This document shows, in pieces, positions 38,024 to 46,579 of a stretch of DNA of 64,000 nt. The DNA comes from Roseateles_B sp041906185. Lineage in GTDB: Bacteria > Pseudomonadota > Gammaproteobacteria > Burkholderiales > Burkholderiaceae_C. Location: contig JAYRJQ010000007.1 of NCBI GenBank assembly GCA_041906185.1, positions 124,001 to 188,000 of the forward strand, given 5' to 3'. Every line of letters starts with the position of its first letter. The stretch's first letter is position 1. The notes below the pieces were generated by a model. That model saw only the letters and a list, made by a program, of their open reading frames with translations, did not search any database and was not told the origin of the DNA. Made by a program: the position numbers and the translations under genes.

Positions 38024-39430
38024 ATGCTGGCCCGCCACCAAGACCCCATCGCCGCCATCGCCACCGCCCCCGGCCGGGGTGCCGTCGGCATCGTGCGCGT
38101 TTCGTCTGCGCAAGACCTGACCCCGCTGATCGAGCAGATCTGCGGTCGTGCCCTGCGCCCGCGCGAGGCCCACTACCTGCCGCTGCGCGCGGCCAACGGC
38201 GACGCCATCGACCATGGCCTCGCCCTGCATTTCCCGGCGCCGCATTCGTACACCGGCGAGCACGTGCTGGAGCTGCAGGCGCACGGCGGCCCCGTGGTGC
38301 TGCAGCTGCTGCTGGCGCGCTGCCTGGAGGCGGGCGCTGCCGTCGAGTCGCTGCGCCACCTGCGCCTCGCCGAGCCGGGCGAGTTCACCCAGCGCGCCTT
38401 CCTCAACGGCAAGCTGGACCTGGCGCAGGCCGAGGCCGTGTCCGACCTCATCGACGCCAGCACCGAGGCCGCCGCCCGCAGCGCGAGCCGTGCGCTTTCC
38501 GGCGCGCTCTCGACCGAGGTCGGCGAGCTGCGCGACGGGCTCATCAACCTGCGCATGCTGGTCGAGGCCACGCTCGACTTCCCCGAGGAGGAGATCGACT
38601 TCCTCCAGCAGGCCGATGCCCTGGGCAAGCTGCGCCGCATCCAGGCCCGCCTCGAGCAGGTGCTCGACCGCACCCGCCAGGGCGCGCTGCTGCGCGAGGG
38701 CATCAAGGTCGTGCTGGCCGGCCAGCCCAATGTGGGCAAGAGCTCGCTGCTCAATGCCCTGGCCGGCGCCGAGCTCGCCATCGTCACGCCCATTCCCGGC
38801 ACCACGCGGGACAAGGTCAGCCAGACCATCCAGATCGAGGGCGTGCCCCTGCACATCACCGACACCGCCGGCCTGCGCGAGACCAGCGACGAGGTCGAGC
38901 GCATCGGCGTGGCCCGCAGCTGGGACGCGATCGCCGAGGCGGATGTCGTGCTCTTCCTGCACGACCTCACCCGCATCGGCGAGGCGGACTACGAGTCGGG
39001 CGACGCCGAGATCCGCGAACGCCTGGCCCGCGTCGATCCGACGCGCCTGCTGCAGGTCTACAACAAGGCCGACACCTCGGCGGAGCTGCGCAGCAGGCAA
39101 GACCTGACCCTGCCGGCGGGCGCCGTGCAACTCTCCGCCAAGACGGGCGCAGGCCTCGCCGAACTGCGCCGCGAACTGCTGGCCCATGCTGGCTGGCATG
39201 CCGTGCCCGAGGGGCTCTTCATCGCCCGCGAGCGCCACGTCCAGGCCCTGCGCCGCACCGCCGAGCACCTGGCCCTGGCGCTGGCGCAGGTGGAAGTCGA
39301 GCCCCCGGCCCTGGACCTGATGGCCGAGGAACTGCGCCTCGCCCACGATGCCCTGGGCGAGATCACCGGGGCGTTCTCGGCGGACGATCTGCTGGGCGAG
39401 ATCTTCAGCAGGTTCTGCATCGGGAAGTAG
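38024..39430 (+). CDS. mnmE: tRNA modification GTPase
   Basis: 468 residues from the ATG at 38024. With MnmG forms cmnm5U at the tRNA wobble position. N-terminal folate-binding domain (PIAAIATAPGRGAVGIVRVS, EPGEFTQRAFLNGKLDL), G domain with GQPNVGKSSLLN, PGTTRD, DTAGLRE and NKAD, and the C-terminal FSRFCIGK with the conserved Cys. Two copies of the dispersed repeat lie within the gene (38110 and 39097), both read as Gln-Asp-Leu-Thr. Confidence 0.98.
   Translation: MLARHQDPIAAIATAPGRGAVGIVRVSSAQDLTPLIEQICGRALRPREAHYLPLRAANGDAIDHGLALHFPAPHSYTGEHVLELQAHGGPVVLQLLLARCLEAGAAVESLRHLRLAEPGEFTQRAFLNGKLDLAQAEAVSDLIDASTEAAARSASRALSGALSTEVGELRDGLINLRMLVEATLDFPEEEIDFLQQADALGKLRRIQARLEQVLDRTRQGALLREGIKVVLAGQPNVGKSSLLNALAGAELAIVTPIPGTTRDKVSQTIQIEGVPLHITDTAGLRETSDEVERIGVARSWDAIAEADVVLFLHDLTRIGEADYESGDAEIRERLARVDPTRLLQVYNKADTSAELRSRQDLTLPAGAVQLSAKTGAGLAELRRELLAHAGWHAVPEGLFIARERHVQALRRTAEHLALALAQVEVEPPALDLMAEELRLAHDALGEITGAFSADDLLGEIFSRFCIGK
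38110..38124 (+). repeat. Dispersed repeat copy, GCAAGACCTGACCCC, within mnmE
   Basis: Full 15-base copy in the N-terminal domain, translated as Ala-Gln-Asp-Leu-Thr-Pro. Confidence 0.55.
39097..39110 (+). repeat. Dispersed repeat copy, GCAAGACCTGACCC, within mnmE
   Basis: Fourteen-base match in the region linking the G domain to the C-terminal helices, translated as Gln-Asp-Leu-Thr. Confidence 0.5.
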
Positions 39431-39537
39431 CCCCCGCCACATTTTTCTCGCCTGACGCATCCAAACGCGCGCCGGGCGCATCCAAGGCAAGGACCCGGCA
39501 CGGTCTGTCGTGCCGCCCATTCCCAAGGATTGCGCCC

Positions 39538-41094
39538 ATGACGCTTCGCCCTGCCCGCCTTCGATTGCTGACCCACACGTTCAGCGCCCTCGCCTTCACC
39601 ACGACCTGTCTGGCCGCCGTGGCGCCGGCCTCGGCCGCCCCCGCACCTGCACTCCCGTCCGCCGAGCTCGTGAGCGCGCCCGCCGGCCGCCTCGGCGCCG
39701 AGATCGTGCGGCATCTCAATGCCGATGCGCCCGCGCAGCTGCGACGCTGGGCGCCCACGATCCTGTCGAGCCAGATGGCGGACGCCGACCAACGCGCCTT
39801 CGTCCAGGCCCTCGTCTCGACGGCCGCGGACAGCGGCGGCGTGGACCTGCTCGAGGCCCGCCCTGAGGGTCCACAGGGCGAGTTGCAGCTGCTCACGCTG
39901 AAGAGCCGTCGCAGCGGCAAGCAGGCGCTGCTGGTGCTCACCGCGGACGAGTCGCAGGCCGGCACGCTGCGCGCGGCGGACCTCATGCCCCTGGACGACC
40001 CGCGGCCCTATGCGGCGTGGCCGGAACGCCTCGCCACCCTGGCCGAGCTGCCCGGTGTGATCGAGCCGGTCCTCGCCGAACTGGTCCGGACCGACGACTT
40101 CGCGGGATGCCTGGCCGTGTCGGCCGGTGGGCGCACGGTCTACGAGACCTGCCGCGGCATTGCCGACCGCAGCCATGGCACGCCAGTGAACGGGCAGACG
40201 CGCTTCCTCATCGGCTCCATGGGCAAGATGTTCACCGCCGTGGCCGTGGCGCAGCTCGTGGAGGCCGGCCAGCTGTCCTGGCAGTCCAGCGTCGCCGAGC
40301 TGCTGCCGGAGTACCCCGATCGCGACGCGGCCCGGTCGATGACGGTCTGGGGCCTGCTGCACCACACGACCGGCCTGGGCGACTTCTTCGTCCCCGAGTT
40401 CTTCGAGCACCGCGAACGCTTCGCGGACCCGGCGGACTATCTGGACCTGATCTCGCGCCAGCCGCGCGCGTCCGCCGCGGGAGAACGCTGGAGCTACAGC
40501 AACGCGGGCTATGTCCTCCTCGGCCGCATCATCGAGAAGGTGTCCGGCGAGCCCTATGGCGACTACCTCCAGCGGCACGTCTTCGCGCCGGCCGGCATGA
40601 CGTCCAGCGGACTCGACAGCCTGGAGGACATCACGCCTCACCTCGCCACCGGCTACTTCAGGGATTCGCCCTTCGCCGCCCGCTGGAAGGCCAACTGGAT
40701 GACGCTGCCGTTCAAGGGCAGCCCGGCCGGCGGTGGCTTCTCGACGAGTGCGGACCTCCTGCGATTCGCGGACGCCCTGCAGTCCGGGCGCCTGGTGAAG
40801 GACGCGCCCCTCGCCCGGATGTTCGAGGACGGCGTGCCCGCAGGCCCGGGCCGTTATGCCGCGGGCTTCGGGGACCGCGTGGCCCACGGCCTGCGCGTGC
40901 GCGGGCACGCGGGCGGAGCGCCCGGCATGAGCGCGAACCTGGCCATCGTCTGGGAGACCCGCGCCGCCGTCGCCGTGACGAGCAACCTGGGCCCGTCAGA
41001 CGCGGTCGTCATGCTGTCCGAACGGCTGGCCGACCTGCTCGCGGCCTCGCGCCTCCCCGCACCCGGGACGCCGCTCAGCCCAGCCGCGCCCTGA
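39538..41094 (+). CDS. Secreted beta-lactamase-fold serine hydrolase
   Basis: 518 residues. Signal peptide at 1-34 (SALAFTTTCLAAVAPASAAPA). An N-terminal domain of about 150 residues precedes the class C/esterase-type fold: SxxK nucleophile GSMGK near residue 226, YSNAGYVLLGRI for the Tyr-x-Asn motif, and GHAGGAPG as the third box. Members include esterases, DD-peptidases and carboxypeptidases; the substrate cannot be told. The 3' end overlaps the convergent dienelactone hydrolase by 20 bases. Confidence 0.85.
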   Translation: MTLRPARLRLLTHTFSALAFTTTCLAAVAPASAAPAPALPSAELVSAPAGRLGAEIVRHLNADAPAQLRRWAPTILSSQMADADQRAFVQALVSTAADSGGVDLLEARPEGPQGELQLLTLKSRRSGKQALLVLTADESQAGTLRAADLMPLDDPRPYAAWPERLATLAELPGVIEPVLAELVRTDDFAGCLAVSAGGRTVYETCRGIADRSHGTPVNGQTRFLIGSMGKMFTAVAVAQLVEAGQLSWQSSVAELLPEYPDRDAARSMTVWGLLHHTTGLGDFFVPEFFEHRERFADPADYLDLISRQPRASAAGERWSYSNAGYVLLGRIIEKVSGEPYGDYLQRHVFAPAGMTSSGLDSLEDITPHLATGYFRDSPFAARWKANWMTLPFKGSPAGGGFSTSADLLRFADALQSGRLVKDAPLARMFEDGVPAGPGRYAAGFGDRVAHGLRVRGHAGGAPGMSANLAIVWETRAAVAVTSNLGPSDAVVMLSERLADLLAASRLPAPGTPLSPAAP

Positions 41095-41995
41095 ACAGCG
41101 CCAGCGTGCGCTCCCAGGCCAGGGCGGCGGCGCGGGCGTCGTAGCGTGGCGTGGTGTCGTTGTTGAAGCCATGCTGCGTGCCTTCGTAGACATGCGCCTC
41201 GTAGCGCACGCCGGCGGCCCGCAGCGCGGCCTCATAGCGCGGCCAACCGGCGTTGATGCGCTCGTCCTGCCCGGCGTAGTGCAGCAGCAGCTCGGCCTTG
41301 ATGCGCGGCACGTCCTCCACCGGCGGCTGACCGCCGTAGAAAGGCACGGCAGCCTGGAGCTCCGGCAGCTGCGTGGCCAGGAAGTTGGCGATGCTGCCGC
41401 CGAAGCAGAAGCCCACGACGCCCAGCCGACCATTGCTCGACGGCAGGGCCCGGACCGCCTGCGCGGCCGCAAGGAAGTCGACGCGCACCTTGGCAGGGTC
41501 GAGCTTCGGGAACAGCTCGCGGGCCCGGTCCTCGTCCCCGGGATAGCCGCCGAGACTGTCCAGCGCGTCCGGCGCAAAGGCCAGGAAGCCCTCGACGGCC
41601 AGGCGGCGGGCGATGTCCTCGATGTGCGGGTTCAGGCCGCGGTTCTCGTGCACGACCAGCACCGTGGGCAGCGGCCCCCGGGCCTGCGCCGGTGCGGCGA
41701 GCAGGCCGCGCACGGTGCCGTGCCCGGCCGGCGAGTCGAAGCGCTGCGGGCGGGTGCTGATGCGAGGATCGTCCGGCTTCACCTGCTGCGCCCAGGCGAA
41801 TCGCGGGCTCAGGGCCGCCAGCGTGGCCGAAGCCGCGGCGGCGCTGCCCAGCAGCCGCTGCGCGGCGTCCAGGAATTCGCGCCGGCTGACGTCTCCGTGC
41901 ACATAGCGGTCGAAGAGACGCAGGATGCCGGGGCTGAAGTCGCTGGCACGCAGGCGCGGCGCGGTGGCGGGGGCATCGGTCGGGGGCAGGGTCAT
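41075..41995 (-). CDS. Dienelactone hydrolase-family protein
   Basis: 306 residues from the ATG at 41995. An SRREFLDAAQRLLG stretch followed by an Ala-rich hydrophobic segment resembles a twin-Arg export signal set about 45 residues in. The alpha/beta-hydrolase triad is Cys in GFCFGGSIAN, Asp in GQDERIN and His in GTQHGFNN, the dienelactone hydrolase arrangement. VVHENRGLNPHIEDIARRLA is also a family block. No other aromatic-degradation gene is nearby. Likely exported; substrate unknown. Confidence 0.85.
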   Translation of the reverse strand: MTLPPTDAPATAPRLRASDFSPGILRLFDRYVHGDVSRREFLDAAQRLLGSAAAASATLAALSPRFAWAQQVKPDDPRISTRPQRFDSPAGHGTVRGLLAAPAQARGPLPTVLVVHENRGLNPHIEDIARRLAVEGFLAFAPDALDSLGGYPGDEDRARELFPKLDPAKVRVDFLAAAQAVRALPSSNGRLGVVGFCFGGSIANFLATQLPELQAAVPFYGGQPPVEDVPRIKAELLLHYAGQDERINAGWPRYEAALRAAGVRYEAHVYEGTQHGFNNDTTPRYDARAAALAWERTLALFRARLG

Positions 41996-42304
41996 CGAAA
42001 GCTCCAGGCTGGGCAGGCGCCCGTCGGCGTGACGGGCGGTCGAGGCTGGCAAGCCTAGTGCCAGATGCTCCCGGCCGCCAAGCGTGAAAAACGCGGATGC
42101 AAAGCCGCGCGGCGAGGTGGTGCCGATCAAGCCGACGCGCCGGGCCGGCACTATCACCGGATTCCGGGGATCGCACGCCCGCCGCCTTGAGACGCCTCAA
42201 ATCCGGCAGGCAGGCCGGCGCGTGCAATGGAAGGCAGTTGCAACCGTTTGCGGACTGCCCTCGCCCCCGTGCGGCGCAGTCCCGGCACCGTCCCTGGAGC
42301 ATTC
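41996..42304. other. Divergent promoter region
   Basis: 309 bases between the dienelactone hydrolase (minus) and the chemoreceptor (plus). I see no gene, no convincing sigma-28 promoter and no repeat. Confidence 0.4.
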
Positions 42305-44335
42305 ATGGATCCGAAGGCGCCCCGCCTGTCCGCCACGCCCGCACCCCGTCACCCCGACGGCGGCTACTTCACCTTCCACGGCCTCTGGGCGCCGGGTATC
42401 CGGCTGTTCCGGCAGCTGCGCTTCGGGAGCAAGGCGCTGATTCTTTCGGCGCTGATGCTGCTGCCGGCCTCCGCGCTGCTGCTGTGGCAGCTGCAGCAGC
42501 AGGAGGCGACCGCCCTGCAGGGACGCAAGGACGCCACGCGCCAGCATGTGGAGGTCGCCCGCGGCGTGCTGGAGTGGCTGCAGCGGCAGGAACGCGAGGG
42601 CCAGCTCACGCGCGAGGCGGCACAGGCCGCGGCCCGGGCCGCCATCGGCACGATGCGCTATGAGCAGCACGAGTACTTCTGGATCAGCGACCTGCAGGCC
42701 GGCGTGGTGATGCACCCCGGCAAGCCGGAGCTGGACGGCAAGGACGGCAGCGCCGTGAAGGATCCCAGCGGCAAGGCCCTGTTCATCGCCTTCGCCGACG
42801 AGGCCCGCCGCCACGGCGCCGGCTTCGTGGACTACCAGTGGCCCCGCCCGGGTCGCCAGGAGCCGGTGGACAAGCTGTCCTACGTCAGCCACTTCGAGCC
42901 CTGGGGCTGGGTCATCGGTTCGGGCATCTACGTGGACGACCTGCGCGAGGCCACCCGCGATCGCCTGCTGATGAGCGCCGCCATCATGGGGCCGCTGATG
43001 CTGCTGGCGCTGTACCTCTTCGTCTGCTTCTACCGCGTGATGGAGGGCGGCCTGGCCGAGACCCGCCGCCACCTGCACGCCATGACGCAGGGCGACCTCA
43101 CCACCGCGCCCGTGCCCTGGGGCCGGGACGAGGCCGCCGACCTGATGCTGGATCTGCGCGCGATGCAGCAGTCGCTCGTGCGCATGGTCCAGGGCGTGCG
43201 CCTGAGCAGCGACGAGATCCTCAACGCCAGCAGCGAAATCGCCACCGGCGCGATGGATCTGTCCTCGCGCACCGAGCAGACTGCGGCCAATCTCGAGGAA
43301 ACCGCCGCCGCGATGGAGCAGATCAGCGCCACGGTGCGGCAGTCCACCGAGCATGCGCAAAGCGCCACGGGCATTGCCTCGCACAACGCCGAGGTGGCGC
43401 GTCACGGCGGCGCGGTGATCCACCAGATGGTCGACACCATGCAGGACATCCAGCAGTCCTCGCACCGCATCAACGACATCATCGGCGTCATCGACGGCAT
43501 CGCCTTCCAGACGAACATCCTCGCGCTGAACGCAGCCGTGGAAGCTGCCAGGGCCGGCGAGCAGGGCCGCGGCTTCGCGGTGGTGGCCTCCGAGGTTCGG
43601 GCGCTGGCCCAGCGCAGCGCGACGGCCGCCAAGGAGATCAAGAGCCTGATCACCGCCAGCGTCGAGAAGGTCGAGGGCGGCACGCGCATCGCCCGGACGG
43701 CCGGCGAGACCATGCAGAGCGTCGTCAGCGGCGCCGAGCAGATCAGCGAGTTGCTGCACCAGATCGCCACCGGCGCCACGGAGCAGAGCCAGGGCATCGC
43801 GCAGGTCGGGCAGGCCGTGCAGGAGCTGGACCGCGCCACGCAGCAGAACGCCGCGATGGTCGAGCAGACGGCCGCGGGCGCCTCGGCGCTGAAGGACGAG
43901 GCCCAGGCGCTGTCGCAGGAGGTGTCCACCTTCCAGCTCCCCGCGCTGGCGGCCGGCACGCCCCGCCAGCAGCGGCCAGAGCTGGACATCAACGTCGACT
44001 CCGCCATCGAGGCGCACCGGCAGTGGAAGGTGAAGCTGCGCCAGGCCATCGCGCATGCGGAACAGCTCGACGCCCAGACCATCGGCCGCGACGACTGCTG
44101 CGCCCTCGGGCAATGGCTGCACGGCAGTGGTCGGCAGCGCTTCGGCAGCCAGGCCGGCTTCGTGGCGCTGATCGACGAGCACCGGGGCTTCCACCAGGCC
44201 GCCGGCGCCGTCGCCCGCAGCATCAACGCCGGCCGCATGGACGAGGCCCGGCAGCAGCTCGGCGCCGGCACGCCTTTCTCGACGGCGTCCAACGGCGTCG
44301 CGCTGGCGCTCATGCGGCTCAAGCAGGGCCTCTGA
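42305..44335 (+). CDS. Methyl-accepting chemotaxis protein with CZB zinc-binding domain
   Basis: 676 residues from the ATG at 42305. Membrane segments at about 43-62 and 224-245 flank a periplasmic Cache domain (HEYFWISDLQAGVVMHPG, WVIGSGIYVDDL). HAMP follows, then the signalling tip IAFQTNILALNAAVEAARAG and EVRALAQRS. A C-terminal CZB domain (about 575-660) has the His of EAHRQWK, the Cys of RDDCCALGQWL, and His of DEHRGFH. CZB chemoreceptors sense zinc-linked signals such as hypochlorite. No che genes lie nearby. Confidence 0.92.
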   Translation: MDPKAPRLSATPAPRHPDGGYFTFHGLWAPGIRLFRQLRFGSKALILSALMLLPASALLLWQLQQQEATALQGRKDATRQHVEVARGVLEWLQRQEREGQLTREAAQAAARAAIGTMRYEQHEYFWISDLQAGVVMHPGKPELDGKDGSAVKDPSGKALFIAFADEARRHGAGFVDYQWPRPGRQEPVDKLSYVSHFEPWGWVIGSGIYVDDLREATRDRLLMSAAIMGPLMLLALYLFVCFYRVMEGGLAETRRHLHAMTQGDLTTAPVPWGRDEAADLMLDLRAMQQSLVRMVQGVRLSSDEILNASSEIATGAMDLSSRTEQTAANLEETAAAMEQISATVRQSTEHAQSATGIASHNAEVARHGGAVIHQMVDTMQDIQQSSHRINDIIGVIDGIAFQTNILALNAAVEAARAGEQGRGFAVVASEVRALAQRSATAAKEIKSLITASVEKVEGGTRIARTAGETMQSVVSGAEQISELLHQIATGATEQSQGIAQVGQAVQELDRATQQNAAMVEQTAAGASALKDEAQALSQEVSTFQLPALAAGTPRQQRPELDINVDSAIEAHRQWKVKLRQAIAHAEQLDAQTIGRDDCCALGQWLHGSGRQRFGSQAGFVALIDEHRGFHQAAGAVARSINAGRMDEARQQLGAGTPFSTASNGVALALMRLKQGL

Positions 44336-44445
44336 GGCGCCACCCGACGGGGGCTCCTTTCATTTGCTGACAGCCTGAGGGTCCGTCCTCAGGCCACTCC
44401 CTCGAGACGCTACTAACATCGCGCCACCTTGAGGGAGTGAGATGC

Positions 44446-45942
44446 ATGAAGCCCACCCGTGACGCCACGGACCCCGGCCCGCGCCCGGGTCCCGCCGACT
44501 TCGGCCTGCCGCCTCTGGCCGCCGGCACGTCGGCGTCCCCGCCCGCCCACCGCCGCCTGAGCGAGCTGCCCGCGCCGCCCGCGCTGCCGCTGCTGGGCCA
44601 TCTGCTGACCCTGGACCGCCGCCGCCTGCAGCAGCAGCTCGAAGGCTGGGCGGCCACGCTGGGCCCGCTCTACCGGCTGCAGCTCGGGCGCCGGCCGGTG
44701 CTCGTCGTGGCCGACCACGCACTGGCTCAGGACGTCATGCGCCGCCGTCCGCAGCGCGTGCTGCGCAGCCCCACCACGCGCCGCGTCTGCCAGGAGCTGG
44801 GCGTCGACGGCCTCTTCATGAGCGAGGGCGAGCGCTGGCAGGCGCTGCGTCGCCTGACCGTCCGGGCGTTCACGCCCGACATGCTCCGGGCCTTCCATCC
44901 CCAGCTGCTGACCATTGGCACGCGCTGGCGCGACCGCTGGGTCCGCGCCGTCGAGGCCGGCCTGCCGCCCGACCTGGCGCAAGACCTCCCGCGCTTCTCG
45001 CTGGAGGTGGGCGTGGCGCTGGCCACGGGCGTGGACTTGGGCGCCGGCGCCGGCAGCCAGCAGCTGCAGGCCGACATCGAGTTCCTCATCGGCCAGGTCT
45101 GGCGCCGCATCAACAGCACGGTCCCGCTGTGGCGCTGGTTCAAGACCGCCCCCGAACGCGCCGTGGACGAGGCCATCGCCCGCGTCCGCCAGGCCCTGCT
45201 CCCCCTCATCGAGCAGGCCCGCCTCCACCGCGCGGCGCACCCCGAGGCCGCGCCGCGCCACCTGCTGGACTCCCTGCTCGTCGCCCAGGCCCGGCCCGAG
45301 GACGGCGAGCACCCCATCGAGCTGAGCGACGAGCAGCTCGTGCGCCTGCTGACGGAGCTGGTCTTTGCCGGCGAAGACACCAGCGCCTACTCCCTGGCCT
45401 GGCTGCTGGCGCACAGCAGCCGCCATCCCGGCGCGTGGCACCAGCTGCAGACGGAAATCGCCCACAGCTGCGGCGACGCGGGCCTGCCGGACTACGACAG
45501 CCTGCGCCGCCTGCCCTACACCGAGGCGCTGATCCAGGAATCGCAGCGCCTGAAGCCGGTCATCAGCTTGCTGATGTTCCAGTCCGCCGAGGACCAGGTC
45601 GTGGGCGGCGTTCAGGTGCCGCGAGGTGCGGGCCTGATGACGCTCAACCGTTTCAGCGCGCTGCAGGCCGGCCCTGAGGATCGCCACCAGTTCCGCCCGG
45701 AGCGCTGGCTCGCCGACGACGGGCAGGCCGCCTGCCCGTCCTCGATGCCCTTCGGCGCGGGTGCCCGGACGTGCCCCGGCCGCTATGCCGCGCTGCTGCA
45801 GATGAAGACGCTGCTGGCCCTGCTGGCGCCGGTCCTGGACCTGCTGCCCAGCCAGGCGCCGCTGCCGCAGGAAGTGCTGGAGGTGACGCTGCGGCCGGCG
45901 TCGCTGGACCTGCAGTGGCGGGTCCGACGCCCGCAAGCCTGA
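44446..45942 (+). CDS. Cytochrome P450
   Basis: 498 residues from the ATG at 44446, with GAGGGAG eight bases upstream; a GTG at 44437 is also in frame. I-helix oxygen-binding motif FAGEDTSA, ExxR as ESQR in ALIQESQRLKP, and the haem loop MPFGAGARTCPGRY with ligand Cys443. It resembles the CYP class with membrane-free bacterial members acting on fatty acids or terpenes. No ferredoxin or reductase is adjacent, so electron partners must be elsewhere. Monooxygenase, substrate unknown. Confidence 0.92.
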   Translation: MKPTRDATDPGPRPGPADFGLPPLAAGTSASPPAHRRLSELPAPPALPLLGHLLTLDRRRLQQQLEGWAATLGPLYRLQLGRRPVLVVADHALAQDVMRRRPQRVLRSPTTRRVCQELGVDGLFMSEGERWQALRRLTVRAFTPDMLRAFHPQLLTIGTRWRDRWVRAVEAGLPPDLAQDLPRFSLEVGVALATGVDLGAGAGSQQLQADIEFLIGQVWRRINSTVPLWRWFKTAPERAVDEAIARVRQALLPLIEQARLHRAAHPEAAPRHLLDSLLVAQARPEDGEHPIELSDEQLVRLLTELVFAGEDTSAYSLAWLLAHSSRHPGAWHQLQTEIAHSCGDAGLPDYDSLRRLPYTEALIQESQRLKPVISLLMFQSAEDQVVGGVQVPRGAGLMTLNRFSALQAGPEDRHQFRPERWLADDGQAACPSSMPFGAGARTCPGRYAALLQMKTLLALLAPVLDLLPSQAPLPQEVLEVTLRPASLDLQWRVRRPQA

Positions 45943-45996
45943 GTGGAGGCGGCGGCGCTCTCGGACGCTGCCCTCACACGGCGCCTCGTGCGGGGC

Positions 45997-46542
45997 TCAG
46001 TGCCCGTCGAAGTGCACCAGGGTGTGCAGCGGCAGGCCGGCCGCACGGATGCGGTCCGAGCCGCCGAGCTCCGGCAGGTCGACGATGGCCGCGCCCTCGA
46101 TCACCTCGGCGCCCAGGCGCTGCAGCAGCCGCAGCCCCGCGAGCATCGTGCCGCCCGTCGCGATGAGGTCGTCGATCAGCACCACGCGATCCTGGGGGCC
46201 GACCGCATCGGTGTGGATCTCCACCGTGGCACTGCCGTACTCCAGCTCGTAGCTCTCCTGCACCGTCGTGAAGGGCAGCTTGCCCTTCTTGCGGATGGGC
46301 ACGAAGCCGATGTTGAGCTCGTAGGCCAGCACGGAGCCGATGATGAAGCCCCGCGCGTCCAGGCCGGCAATGGCCGTCGGGCGGGCGTCGAAGTAGCGGT
46401 GCACGAACTGGTCGATCAGCACCCGGAAGGCCTTGGGGCTGGACAGCAGCGGGGTGATGTCACGGAACTGCACGCCCGGGCTGGGCCAGTCGGGCACCGT
46501 GCGGATCTGCTGGCGGATGAAGTCGAGGTCGGAGGCGCTCAT
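45997..46542 (-). CDS. apt: Adenine phosphoribosyltransferase
   Basis: 181 residues from the ATG at 46542. Purine salvage: adenine plus PRPP to AMP. PDWPSPGVQFRDITPLL at the N-terminus, GLDARGFIIGS, and the PRPP loop VVLIDDLIATGGT are diagnostic. Convergent with the P450 gene. Confidence 0.96.
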   Translation of the reverse strand: MSASDLDFIRQQIRTVPDWPSPGVQFRDITPLLSSPKAFRVLIDQFVHRYFDARPTAIAGLDARGFIIGSVLAYELNIGFVPIRKKGKLPFTTVQESYELEYGSATVEIHTDAVGPQDRVVLIDDLIATGGTMLAGLRLLQRLGAEVIEGAAIVDLPELGGSDRIRAAGLPLHTLVHFDGH

Positions 46543-46579
46543 GGCGCGCATTGTGCCGCCGCCCGGCGCCCGCGCGGGC